Shown here piece after piece: positions 14,789 to 26,000 of a DNA stretch of 54,981 nt. The first letter of the stretch is position 1, and each line of letters begins with the position of its first letter. The position numbers and the translations under genes were made by a program. This DNA is from an uncultured Clostridia bacterium (GTDB taxonomy: Bacteria > Bacillota > Clostridia > Oscillospirales > Ruminococcaceae), in the NCBI GenBank assembly GCA_947586185.1, contig CANPXN010000017.1, positions 1-54,981 of the forward strand, given 5' to 3'. The notes beneath the pieces were generated by a model. It made no database searches. It was not told where the DNA came from and saw only the letters and a list, made by a program, of their open reading frames with translations.

Positions 14789-15190
14789 TTAACGCTTGCT
14801 GAACTGAGGCGCGCGACGTGCAGCTTTGAGACCGTACTTCTTTCTTTCTTTCATTCTTGGGTCACGAGTTAAGAAGCCAGCCTTCTTAAGGATAGGACGA
14901 AGCTCCGGATTATAAACGAGAAGCGCTCTTGAAATACCGTGTCTAATAGCGCCTGCCTGACCGGTAACACCGCCGCCTGCAACTGTACATACTATATCAA
15001 ATTTATCAGCAGTTTCTGTAAGATTAAGAGGCTGACGAACGATTAATTTCAGTGTTTCAAGACCAAAATAATCATCAATATTTCTGTTATTGATTGTTAT
15101 ATTTCCTGAACCTGGATATACTCTTACTCTGGCAACTGAATGCTTTCTTCTGCCAGTACCGTAATAATATTTAACTTTTGATTCGTACAT
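14789..15190 (-). CDS. rpsI: 30S ribosomal protein S9
   Basis: A 133-residue uS9. Blocks seen: [18 protein letters not shown] near the N-terminus, [20 protein letters not shown] in the middle, and the conserved basic tail ending APQFSKR that reaches the P-site tRNA. Length is typical. It lies 16 bp after rplM and shares its promoter. The 3' end of rpsI is a known integration site for some conjugative elements in streptococci, which is of interest because element debris lies just downstream. Confidence 0.97.
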   Translation of the reverse strand: MYESKVKYYYGTGRRKHSVARVRVYPGSGNITINNRNIDDYFGLETLKLIVRQPLNLTETADKFDIVCTVAGGGVTGQAGAIRHGISRALLVYNPELRPILKKAGFLTRDPRMKERKKYGLKAARRAPQFSKR

Positions 15191-15206
15191 TTAAACCGCC
15201 TCCTTC

Positions 15207-15635
15207 TTATATCTCATAAGCTTCAGGCTTCTGAGCCTCGTGCTTGTGAGCTGCATCTCTGTAAGTTCTTAAACGCTTGAGCTGATTTCTGCCCTGAGAA
15301 TTGTTAGGAAGCATTCCGTTAACTGCAATCATCATTGCCTTTTCAGGATTCTTGCTCATGAGTTCCTTATAATTTACTGCCTTTAGACCGCCGATCCAGC
15401 CTGTGTGCCAGTAATAGTTTTTCTGTTCAAGCTTCTTACCTGTAAGTATTGCTTTTTCACAGTTAATGATAATAACATGATCACCGCAGTCTACATGCGG
15501 AATATAAGTTGGCTTATGCTTGCCTCTTAAAATATGTGCAGCCTGAGCAGCTACGCGTCCCAGCGGCTTGCCAGTTGCATCTAAAATATACCATTTGCGG
15601 TTAACTTCGCTTGGCTTTGGCATATAAGTTGACAT
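15207..15635 (-). CDS. rplM: 50S ribosomal protein L13
   Basis: A 142-residue uL13 starting MSTYMPKPSEVNRKWY. ATG at 15635 is chosen over a longer frame (to 15791) because the extra residues are hydrophobic leader sequence that overlaps the promoter, and GGAGGA (15646-15651) lies upstream. WYILDATGKPLGRVA, HVDCGDHVIIIN and GMLPNN are family blocks. An early assembly protein of the large subunit, co-transcribed with rpsI as in most bacteria. The 5' leader can fold (15650-15755) and probably mediates autoregulation. Confidence 0.96.
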   Translation of the reverse strand: MSTYMPKPSEVNRKWYILDATGKPLGRVAAQAAHILRGKHKPTYIPHVDCGDHVIIINCEKAILTGKKLEQKNYYWHTGWIGGLKAVNYKELMSKNPEKAMMIAVNGMLPNNSQGRNQLKRLRTYRDAAHKHEAQKPEAYEI

Positions 15636-15649
15636 AATATCAAATTCCT

Positions 15650-15755
15650 CCATTTTAATTTTCATAAGAACCGAACAGGAATGGGTTAAATCCTGTTCAG
15701 GAGCATTCGCAAGAGCCGGTTTTACGGCATACTCCAAATAAATTCTTAACACAAC
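15650..15755 (-). promoter_or_regulatory. Candidate L13 ribosomal protein leader
   Basis: The ~110-nt leader of rplM contains GCCG-TAAAA-CCGGC and AACAGGA-TTTAACCCA-TTCCTGTT hairpins. Firmicutes have a known L13 leader RNA motif in this position that is bound by the protein; position and hairpins agree, but I could not compare with the covariance model. Confidence 0.5.
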
Positions 15756-15762
15756 GATAATT

Positions 15763-15791
15763 ATTATACATAAAACAAATACAGAAGTCAA
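15763..15791 (-). promoter_or_regulatory. Promoter of rplM-rpsI
   Basis: On the minus strand TTGACT (15791-15786), 17 bp, TATAAT (15768-15763). Transcription should start near 15756, leaving a ~120-nt leader. Confidence 0.8.
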
Positions 15792-15882
15792 CAGCTGAAA
15801 TGCCGAAATTTTAATTTATATCCCTCTCACGCTTGTTTTCTCTCGGTTTTTCTCTGTTTCTCTTGATTTCTTAAAGTTCATT

Positions 15883-16773
15883 TCACTTTTTCTCATCGTC
15901 ATATGGATTTACATGTACCATACAATGCTTTACATCCGGGAATTTATGTTCTACAGCATCATGAACACTTTCTGCTATGTCGTGAGCATCATTCAGTGGC
16001 AGAGTTCCATCCGCTTCAATAATTATGTCAACATAAAGTCTTGAGCCGAACATTCTTGTTTTTATGTCTGCAAGACCCATTACACCGTCCTGAGCGGTTA
16101 TCACATTTGAGATTTCCTCCACAGTTTCCGGGCAGCATGATTTATCCACTGTTTTATCAATAGCATCGGAGGCAATATTCCATGCTGCTTTGGCAATAAA
16201 GAGGCATATAATTACTGAGGCAATGCTGTCCATGACCGGCAAGCCCATTCTTGCAGCAAAAATACCTGCAAAGCTTCCTATTGAGGACAAAGCATCGCTT
16301 CTATGATGCCATGCGTCAGCCATAAGAGCGCCGGAGCGCAGCTTTTTTGCAGCGGACCTTGTATACCAATACATAGCTTCCTTAACTGCTATTGAAACAA
16401 CAGCTGCGGCAAGAGCGAGAACTCCCGGAACGGCAATTACGCTGCTTTCGCCTTTGATGACTCCTATAATGTTTTTGAGTCCGCCCCAGCCTATGCCGAT
16501 TCCCGTAACCATTAGAATGAAAGCGAGGATTATCGCAGCAATACATTCCATTCTTTCATGTCCGTAAGGATGTTCCTTATCCGCTTCCTTGCTTGAGATT
16601 TTTATGCCGATCATAACGACTACTGTGCTGAAAACATCTGACGCAGAGTGAACTGCATCAGAAATCATTGCGCCTGATTTTGCCATTATTCCTGCAATCG
16701 CTTTGAAAAGCGATAAGACAATATTTACAATTATCGAAACTATCGAAACCCTATATGCAAGATTTTTATTCAT
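15883..16773 (-). CDS. Cation diffusion facilitator transporter
   Basis: A 296-residue CDF-family metal/proton antiporter, exporting divalent cations such as Zn2+, Fe2+ or Mn2+ across the membrane. The metal-site motifs are seen in helices 2 and 5: SDAVHSASD (Asp39, His42, Asp46; HxxxD type) and DAWHHRSDAL. About six membrane helices are followed by a C-terminal cytoplasmic domain (DIKTRMFGSRLYVD…), ending in HVNPYDD. It lies 12 bp after the flavin reductase gene and shares its promoter. The metal is not predictable with certainty. No metal-responsive regulator is adjacent. Confidence 0.9.
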   Translation of the reverse strand: MNKNLAYRVSIVSIIVNIVLSLFKAIAGIMAKSGAMISDAVHSASDVFSTVVVMIGIKISSKEADKEHPYGHERMECIAAIILAFILMVTGIGIGWGGLKNIIGVIKGESSVIAVPGVLALAAAVVSIAVKEAMYWYTRSAAKKLRSGALMADAWHHRSDALSSIGSFAGIFAARMGLPVMDSIASVIICLFIAKAAWNIASDAIDKTVDKSCCPETVEEISNVITAQDGVMGLADIKTRMFGSRLYVDIIIEADGTLPLNDAHDIAESVHDAVEHKFPDVKHCMVHVNPYDDEKK

Positions 16774-16784
16774 AGCTTAGCCTC

Positions 16785-17360
16785 TCATTTCTTTCTGTTC
16801 TTCTTTTTGCGTACTGAAAATCCGAAATCCCCCAGCTTTCTGCCAAGAGCAAAATATTCTCCGTGAGCATAGGCTGCAAGTCCGCATTGCTGGAGATTGA
16901 GCTTTCCCTTGCTGTCAATGTATTTTTCATCTATATCAGCGCCTACTATCTCAGCTATAAACATATGGTGAGTGCCCAAGGGCTTGATTTCAGTTACATG
17001 GCATTCAAGGCTCAGGGGGCATTCTTCAATTACCGGGGCTGAAACTTTAACAGCCGGTACTGCATGCAGCCCGCATTTTTCAAATTTGTTTATATTTTTA
17101 CCGCTTTTTACTCCGCATAAGTCGGCTTTTTTTACAAGAGAAGAGGTTGTGAGGTTGATAACAAACTCACCTGATTTTTTTATGATATTATATGAATATC
17201 TTGATGGTCTTACAGATATGTACGTCATAGGAGGTTTTGTGTTTATTATACCGGTCCATGCGATCGTCAGAACATTCGGATCATTAACTGTTCCGCAAGA
17301 TACGAGGGCAGGAGGAACCGGAGATAGCAGCGCTCCGCCGCTCCAGAAAACTTTTGACAC
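16785..17360 (-). CDS. Flavin reductase-like protein (FMN-binding split barrel)
   Basis: A 191-residue protein of the flavin reductase / DIM6-NTAB family, starting with GTG. Typical blocks: PVPPALVSCGT near the N-terminus, LTIAWTGIINTKPPMTYISVRPSRYSY in the middle, then GEFVINL; these form the FMN-binding barrel. Members reduce flavins or act as flavoprotein oxidoreductases in the cytoplasm. A basic tail (VRKKKNRKK) is extra. First gene of a two-gene operon with the CDF transporter; a functional link is not evident. Confidence 0.85.
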   Translation of the reverse strand: MSKVFWSGGALLSPVPPALVSCGTVNDPNVLTIAWTGIINTKPPMTYISVRPSRYSYNIIKKSGEFVINLTTSSLVKKADLCGVKSGKNINKFEKCGLHAVPAVKVSAPVIEECPLSLECHVTEIKPLGTHHMFIAEIVGADIDEKYIDSKGKLNLQQCGLAAYAHGEYFALGRKLGDFGFSVRKKKNRKK

Positions 17361-17390
17361 ATTATCAGTCCTTTCTGATATATTCTTTTT

Positions 17391-17419
17391 ATTATATTAT
17401 ATTTTATTCATGTTGTCAA
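17391..17419 (-). promoter_or_regulatory. Promoter of flavin reductase/CDF operon
   Basis: On the minus strand TTGACA (17419-17414), 17 bp, TATAAT (17396-17391). The start would be near 17384, giving a short leader with AAAGGA before the GTG. Confidence 0.8.
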
Positions 17420-17713
17420 TGTTTCATCAGACTCATTTTTTACTGTTAAGTCAAATAAAAGCTGTATACATTATATATGTGGAGTTTTATAACTTAGGGA
17501 AACATGTCATACGAGGGGCATTTCCGCATTCAGTGAGTGATACAATCCTTTACTAATACTAAGTGCGGCTAAAGTGCACCTTTTCCACGTTTAATGACGG
17601 GAAAATACCGCATATAGCACAATATTATTAAGCTATTAATTATTAATTTTACCTGCTTTGACGTGATCATATTGTAAATTTATTAATTTGGAAATATAAA
17701 TTAAATATTTCTG
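17420..17713. other. Divergent intergenic region
   Basis: The ~290 bases between the two divergent promoters hold no supported gene, clear hairpin or repeat. Confidence 0.5.
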
Positions 17714-17742
17714 TTGAAAAACCAGCCTGTTTATGGTATAAT
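17714..17742 (+). promoter_or_regulatory. Promoter of ligA-gatCAB
   Basis: TTGAAA (17714-17719), 17 bp, TATAAT (17737-17742), with the start ~25 bp before the ligA ATG. Confidence 0.8.
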
Positions 17743-17762
17743 AAGTAATGAATATTTATTGA

Positions 17763-19760
<1,998 letters not shown>

Positions 19761-19772
19761 AGGATGGTTAAA

Positions 19773-20042
19773 ATGAAAATTGATATTAAGCATATCGCAA
19801 AGCTTGCACGACTTCGCATTGAAGACGATAAGCTTGAAAAGTTTGAAAAGGACATGGAATCCATAGTAAATATGGTAGATAAGCTTCCTGACGTTACTGA
19901 TACTCTGGAGCTTGACGCTTCCGAACCAATGGCTCTTCGTGAAGATAAAGCGGTAACCGGAAAATTCACAAGAGATGAAATGCTGGCAAATGCGCCTGAA
20001 GTTCAGGCAGGATGCCTTGTGGTACCAAAGACAGTGGAATAA
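19773..20042 (+). CDS. gatC: Aspartyl/glutamyl-tRNA amidotransferase subunit C
   Basis: An 89-residue GatC. ATG 19773 is preferred to the in-frame ATG at 19764 because AAAGGA (19759-19764) would overlap the latter. KIDIKHIAKLARL at the start and LREDKA near the end are typical. It wraps around and stabilises GatA in the heterotrimeric enzyme that amidates Glu-tRNA(Gln) and Asp-tRNA(Asn). It sits 12 bp before gatA. Confidence 0.93.
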   Translation: MKIDIKHIAKLARLRIEDDKLEKFEKDMESIVNMVDKLPDVTDTLELDASEPMALREDKAVTGKFTRDEMLANAPEVQAGCLVVPKTVE

Positions 20043-20054
20043 GGAGTGTAAAGA

Positions 20055-21530
20055 ATGAGATTATATGAAAAAAATGCGTCAGAGCTTTCTGAAATGCTTA
20101 GAGCAAAGCAGTGCAGCGCTTCGGAGCTTTGCAATGATGTTCTTGACCGTATAAATGAAGTTGAAAATGAAATAGGCGCTTTTGTTACAGTTGACGCTGA
20201 GGGAGCAAAAGAAAATGCTGCAAGGGTTGACAAGGCTATTGCAGACGGTGAAAAGCTTCATCCTCTGGCTGGTATCCCTATCGGCATAAAGGATAACATT
20301 TCTACAAAAGGAATGCGTACAACATGTTCTTCAAGAATGCTTGAGAATTACGTTCCGCCTTTCGATGCTTTTGTTGCGGATAAAGTTAAAAGTGCCGGAA
20401 TGACAATACTTGGCAAAATGAACATGGACGAATTTGCAATGGGTTCTTCTACAGAAACTTCATATATGCACCTTACAAGAAATCCGCATAACACTGAGTG
20501 TGTTCCGGGAGGTTCTTCCGGAGGTTCAGCAGCAGCTGTTGCGGCCGGCGAGGCTGTTGTAACTCTTGGCTCAGATACGGGCGGTTCGATACGTCAGCCA
20601 GCTGCTCTTTGCGGTGTTGTTGGAATGAAGCCTACCTACGGCAGCGTTTCACGTTATGGACTTGTTGCTTTTGCGTCCTCTCTTGATCAGATAGGACCTA
20701 TGGGCAGATCCGTAAAGGATGTTGCAATGGTACAGAGCCTTATATGCGGTCACGATCCAATGGATGCTACTTCCAAGAACATGGAATATCCTGATTATGC
20801 AGCAGGACTTAACGAAAATGTTCAGGGCCTTCGTATAGGAATCCCTAAGGAATATTTCGGAAACGGTATTGATGACAGCGTAAAATCCGCTGTTATGGAG
20901 GCTGTTAAGCAGTATGAGTCAAACGGAGCTGTTATAAAGGAAATTTCGCTTCCAAGCACAGAGTATGCTATTAATACTTATTATATAATCGCTTCTGCTG
21001 AGGCTTCTTCAAACCTTGCAAGATTTGATGGTGTAAAGTATGGCTATCGTGCAAAGGATTATACAAATCTTATAGATATGTATGAGAAGACAAGAAGCGA
21101 GGGCTTTGGAGATGAAGTTAAGCGCAGAATAATGCTGGGTACATTTGTTTTAAGCTCAGGATATTTTGACGCATATTATAAGAAGGCAAAGATAGTACAG
21201 AAGAATATTTCCCAGGAATTTTCAAATGCTTTTGAGCAGTGCGATATTATTGCAACTCCGACAGTTCCTGCTTCGGCATTTAAAATTGGTGAAAATATCG
21301 GTGATCCTATAAAGATGTATTACAACGATGTTTGTACTGTTACCGTTAATATAGCCGGACTGCCGGCAATAAGTCTTCCGTGTGGAAAGGACGGCAAAGG
21401 AATGCCTATGGGTCTTCAGCTTATAGGTGATAAGTTTACCGAGCAGAAGCTTCTTAATGCGGCATATGCCTATGAAAAGATGTGCGGCGGATTTGACACG
21501 CTTGCAAAGATAACAGGGGAGGCAAAATAA
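20055..21530 (+). CDS. gatA: Aspartyl/glutamyl-tRNA amidotransferase subunit A
   Basis: A 491-residue amidase-signature protein that releases ammonia from glutamine for the GatCAB reaction. The Ser-cisSer-Lys triad is Lys79 (GIPIGIKDN), Ser154 (PGGSSGGSAA) and Ser178 (SDTGGSIRQPA), at the family positions. Its TAA stop shares one base with the gatB ATG (TAATG), implying coupled translation. The operon supplies Gln-tRNA by the indirect route. Confidence 0.97.
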   Translation: MRLYEKNASELSEMLRAKQCSASELCNDVLDRINEVENEIGAFVTVDAEGAKENAARVDKAIADGEKLHPLAGIPIGIKDNISTKGMRTTCSSRMLENYVPPFDAFVADKVKSAGMTILGKMNMDEFAMGSSTETSYMHLTRNPHNTECVPGGSSGGSAAAVAAGEAVVTLGSDTGGSIRQPAALCGVVGMKPTYGSVSRYGLVAFASSLDQIGPMGRSVKDVAMVQSLICGHDPMDATSKNMEYPDYAAGLNENVQGLRIGIPKEYFGNGIDDSVKSAVMEAVKQYESNGAVIKEISLPSTEYAINTYYIIASAEASSNLARFDGVKYGYRAKDYTNLIDMYEKTRSEGFGDEVKRRIMLGTFVLSSGYFDAYYKKAKIVQKNISQEFSNAFEQCDIIATPTVPASAFKIGENIGDPIKMYYNDVCTVTVNIAGLPAISLPCGKDGKGMPMGLQLIGDKFTEQKLLNAAYAYEKMCGGFDTLAKITGEAK

Positions 21531-22966
21531 TGAAGGATTACGAAATTGTAGTAGGTCTTGAGGTTCACGCAGAGCTGAACACTGATTCAAAAATATATTG
21601 CAACTGCAAGAACGCTTTTGGTCTTGAGGTTAACTCACAGGTATGCCCTGTATGCATGGGTATGCCGGGAACTCTGCCTACGCTTAACTCAAAAGTTGTG
21701 GACTATGCTATTAAAATGGGGCATGCTCTTAACTGTAAAATAAACAGAGTCTGCAAGCAGGACAGAAAGAACTATTTTTATCCTGACCTTCCAAAGGCAT
21801 ACCAGATATCGCAGGCTGATGTGCCGCTTTGTGAAAACGGCTGTCTTGAGTTTATGGTTGACGGAGAAATAAAGAAAGTACGTATTACAAGAATCCATAT
21901 TGAAGAGGACGCCGGAAAGCTTTTGCATGACGAATCATTTGCAGGTTCCCTTGTCGATCTAAACAGATGCGGTGTTCCGCTTATCGAGATCGTTTCTGAG
22001 CCGGATATAAGAAGTTCAGCCGAAGCTAAAGCGTATCTTGATACAATTAAGTCAATACTTCAGTATATCGGCATTTCCGACTGTAAAATGCAGGAAGGCT
22101 CTATAAGATGCGATGTAAACGTATCTGTTAATGAAAAGGGCGCAAAGGAATTTGGTACACGCTCTGAGATGAAGAATGTAAATAGCTTTAGTGCAGCTGT
22201 AAGAGGAATTGAATACGAGGCAAAACGTCAGATCGAGGTTCTTGAAGCCGGAGGTACAGTAGCTCAGGAAACAAGACGCTGGGACGATGCTAAGGGCGTA
22301 AGCGTTGTAATGAGAAGCAAGGAGGATGCTCAGGATTATAGATATTTTCCTGAACCTGATATGCTGACGATAGTTGTTGATGAAGAAAGAGTTAATAAGC
22401 TGAAAGAAAGTCTGCCTGAGCTTCCTAATATAAAGATTAAGAGATATGTCAGTGAGCTTGGACTTTCTCAGACGGACGCTGTTCTCATCGCTGAAGCAAT
22501 GGACAAAAGCAGACTTTTCGATGAGGCTGTCGCACTAAATATGTGTTCTGCCAAGAATATAAGTAACTGGATTTTAGGGGATATATCAAAATACGTCAAT
22601 GAAACTGGAAAGACCATTGATGAAACAGAGCTTACTGCTAAGAATCTGTGTGTTCTTATTCAGCAGATAGAAAAGAACGTTATTTCAAATTCTGCCGGCA
22701 AAAAGGTGTTCCAGGTTATAGTCGAGGACGGCTCGGATCCTCTTAAGGTTATAGAAGAAAAGGGACTTGCTCAGAATTCAGATACGGGATTCATTGAAGA
22801 ACTTGTAAAAGAAGTTTTGGCAAACAATGAGAAGTCGATTAACGACTATAAAAATGGTAAAACCAATGCACTGGGTTATCTTGTGGGACAGTGTATGAAA
22901 GCTTCAAAGGGCAAGGCAAACCCTGGGCTTGTTAAAGAAACTGTTACTAAAATGCTTAATGATTAA
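21530..22966 (+). CDS. gatB: Aspartyl/glutamyl-tRNA amidotransferase subunit B
   Basis: A 478-residue GatB, the kinase and tRNA-binding subunit that phosphorylates the misacylated Glu or Asp and passes ammonia to it. Hallmarks: VGLEVHAELNT at the N-terminus, CPVCMGMPGTLP, YFYPDLPKAYQISQ, the zinc-site cysteines CNC…CPVC, and the C-terminal YqeY-like tail domain ending NPGLVKETVTKML. No terminator follows before the next gene 37 bp on. Confidence 0.97.
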   Translation: MKDYEIVVGLEVHAELNTDSKIYCNCKNAFGLEVNSQVCPVCMGMPGTLPTLNSKVVDYAIKMGHALNCKINRVCKQDRKNYFYPDLPKAYQISQADVPLCENGCLEFMVDGEIKKVRITRIHIEEDAGKLLHDESFAGSLVDLNRCGVPLIEIVSEPDIRSSAEAKAYLDTIKSILQYIGISDCKMQEGSIRCDVNVSVNEKGAKEFGTRSEMKNVNSFSAAVRGIEYEAKRQIEVLEAGGTVAQETRRWDDAKGVSVVMRSKEDAQDYRYFPEPDMLTIVVDEERVNKLKESLPELPNIKIKRYVSELGLSQTDAVLIAEAMDKSRLFDEAVALNMCSAKNISNWILGDISKYVNETGKTIDETELTAKNLCVLIQQIEKNVISNSAGKKVFQVIVEDGSDPLKVIEEKGLAQNSDTGFIEELVKEVLANNEKSINDYKNGKTNALGYLVGQCMKASKGKANPGLVKETVTKMLND

Positions 22967-23003
22967 TTTTATCATTCTTTATTAACGGAGAAAGGATAAT
23001 TGT

Positions 23004-26000
23004 ATGAAAATTAGAAAATTATTAACCTGTTTAATATGCGGTGTTGTTTTCTTCTGTCAGTCAGTATCTGCATTTTCCGTTCCTGAAATAGCTGATACTG
23101 CTATGACAGCTTCTGCAAGTGAAGCTTCATCGGCAATCTGGGACGGAAGCTGTGATACGAGTTGGTACGACAGTGAAATACCAATATTTGATATTAGTAC
23201 TGCTGCTCAGCTTGCTGGCTTAGCTGTATTGGTCAATAGCGGTCATACAATGGAAAACCAAGAGATCAATCTTGCAAACGATTTGACTTTAAATAATATA
23301 AGTGAGTACAGTAAGTGGGGAACTAAAGAATTTTCAGAATCTGCAGCCGGTTCTTCCGATGATACCGGAGAGGCTGCTTCAGCGCTTAACAATTGGGTTC
23401 CTATTGGTATGACCGGTATGGAGTTTAATGGTAAATTTAACGGAAACGGTCACACAATAACCGGTATGTACTGCGAAAACAGCAACTACGGCGGTTTATT
23501 CGGTATAACCGGTACAAACAGCAGTATTAATGCTGTAAATTTCAATAAAGCATATGTTAAAAATGATAAATATGCTGGAATTGTATGCGGTTATTCTAAA
23601 GGTATCATAAACAATTGTACCATTCAGGGAAAAGTTTGCGCAATAACTGGTTCTGTTGGTGGTATATGCGGATGCTCCGAATATATTATATCAAACTGTA
23701 TAAACATGGCTGATATTGATATTATTCAGACATATACGGGGACTTCTACTTACAATGCCGGAAAAATTGGCGGTATATGCGGAAGTTCAAAAAATCTTAT
23801 GGTTTCATATTCTTGTAATTATGGAACTATAAATATCAGCACAGAAATGTCTTCTGCAAAATCAAGGCATACTGCTTATGCCGGCGGCATTTTAGGATAT
23901 GCCGAAGGTTCTGATTCTTCTATAAGCGATTGCTATAACAGGGGTAGAATATCCTCTGTTGTAAGCGGAACCTATGCAAGCATTTCGGACTATATGGGAG
24001 GAATTGCAGGACAGTATGCTTTTTCAATAGAGAATGTATATAATACCGGTGAAATAATATGTCCAAGTACTACATGCGGCTGTATATTGGGTTCATCCGG
24101 TAGTGGTACAGCCGATCTGCAGCAGAAATGCTACTATTCAATTGGTGATATAACAAAGGGTGTTGGTTCAGGAGCTGATAACACTATTGGTAAAAAGCTT
24201 GAGAATATGAAGACAGAGGAATTTGCAAGGTCATTAGGTGAAGCATTCATATATATAGAGGATGATTTTCCAGCGCTCAATATAAGTGCAGATAGATATT
24301 ATGCAGATTTAAGCTCTGAGACTCTGAGCTTCACTTCATATAAGCAGCAGAAAACCCTCACTCTTACAACGAACTATGCTGGAGAAATATCATGGGTTTC
24401 AAATAACCCTGAAATAGCTACAGTTGAAAATGGGGTGGTAACTGCCCTTAAAAATGGCACTTGTTCAATATATGCAATATGTGGAGATATTACAGCAGAA
24501 TGTATTGTGGATGTGAACTATACATATAAGTTTGACGCTGAGGAGCTTACTTTAAAAACAGGTGAAACATCTAAGGTTAATATCATGAATGTATTGACTG
24601 ATGAGCCGGCAAGTGGACTTAGGGTGACCTGGAAATCTTCAAATACCGGAATAGCGACTGTAAATGGCGGAGTAATTACACCTGTTGCAGCAGGAAACAC
24701 TGTTATTACAGCAACCTTTAGCGGTATAACTCTTAGATGCGATGTTACAGTTTCAGAGGAAGCTATAAGTCATGAAGTGGATAATTCATCTCTTGATAAA
24801 ACTGAGATGAAGATTGAAATTGACGAAACACAGACTCTTAAGGTTAATGATTATGATGGGGATATTGTTTGGGTATCGGGAAACAGCCAGATTGTAACTG
24901 TAAACAATTTAGGTATTATCTGTGGAATGTCTCCTGGTATTGCAACAGTATATGCAATGCTTGCAAACGGAACAACTTTGACATGTAAGGTGATTGTAGC
25001 AGAGAGTCAGATTGAAACTCTTCCGTCATCCTCCAGTATTTCTGTTACAGAGCATTCTACTGAAACTTCAGTATCCACCGAAACAACAGTATCTGGAAAC
25101 TCTTCATCCGATACTGACGAAAGCTCATCAGATTCATCAAATTCAACTGCTTCATCTTCTTCCGAAACTACTGTAAAGACAAATCATACAGGTTCTGAAA
25201 GCTCATCCAGTGGAGGAAAAGAGACTGTAGTAACAGTAACTTCAATTGTAACCGTTACTTCACTTGTTCCTGTAACGTATATAGATGTAGTGACAAGCAT
25301 ATCAAATGTGACGTCAATAAGCTGTGTGACGTCCATGTCAGTTGTGACCTCTATAGAGCCTGTAACATCGCTGAGTGTTATCACAAGTATTTCCACTGTA
25401 ACTTGGATACGATATGTAACGTCAATATCAGTGGTAACATCGGTTGATGTGAGCGTAAGTGTGGATGTAAGTGTCAGTGTGTCGGAGTCGTTGTCCGTGG
25501 TTACTTCCATAGAGCCGGTAACTTCGCTCAGTATTGTCACGAGTGTATCTGCTATTACCAGTGTAAGCTGTGTGACGTCAATGTCTGTGGTTACATCTAT
25601 AAGTGTAAGCTACATAGCATCAGAGGTTAGTATGATTACATCGGTTTCTGTTGTGACTTCTATAGAGCCGGTAACTTCGCTCAGCGTGGTAACAAGTGTA
25701 TCGAATATCACATCTGTTTCTGTTGTAACATCATTTAGTGTTAGCGTGAGCTTTATAGCATCGGAGGTAGTTACATCGCTGTCGATAGTTACCTCAATAG
25801 AACCTGTTACATCTCTAAGCGTTGTTACAAGTATATCAAATGTAACAAGCTATGTAACTTCGGTATCTGTTGTAACATCAGTAAGTGTTATAGCTTCAAA
25901 GGTAGTTACATCGCTGTCGATAGTTACTTCAATAAAGCCTGTTACATCACTAAGCGTAGTAACAAGCGTATCTGATGTAACAAAAATAAGTTATGTGACA

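Noticed and set aside
12021-14789. Attachment site pair of an ICE at the rpsI 3' end
   Set aside because: No second copy of the last bases of rpsI could be seen near the integrase remnant; the idea remains only as context.
15635-15791. N-terminal extension of L13 with a membrane segment
   Set aside because: The extension covers the promoter and leader, and the canonical start has its own ribosome binding site.
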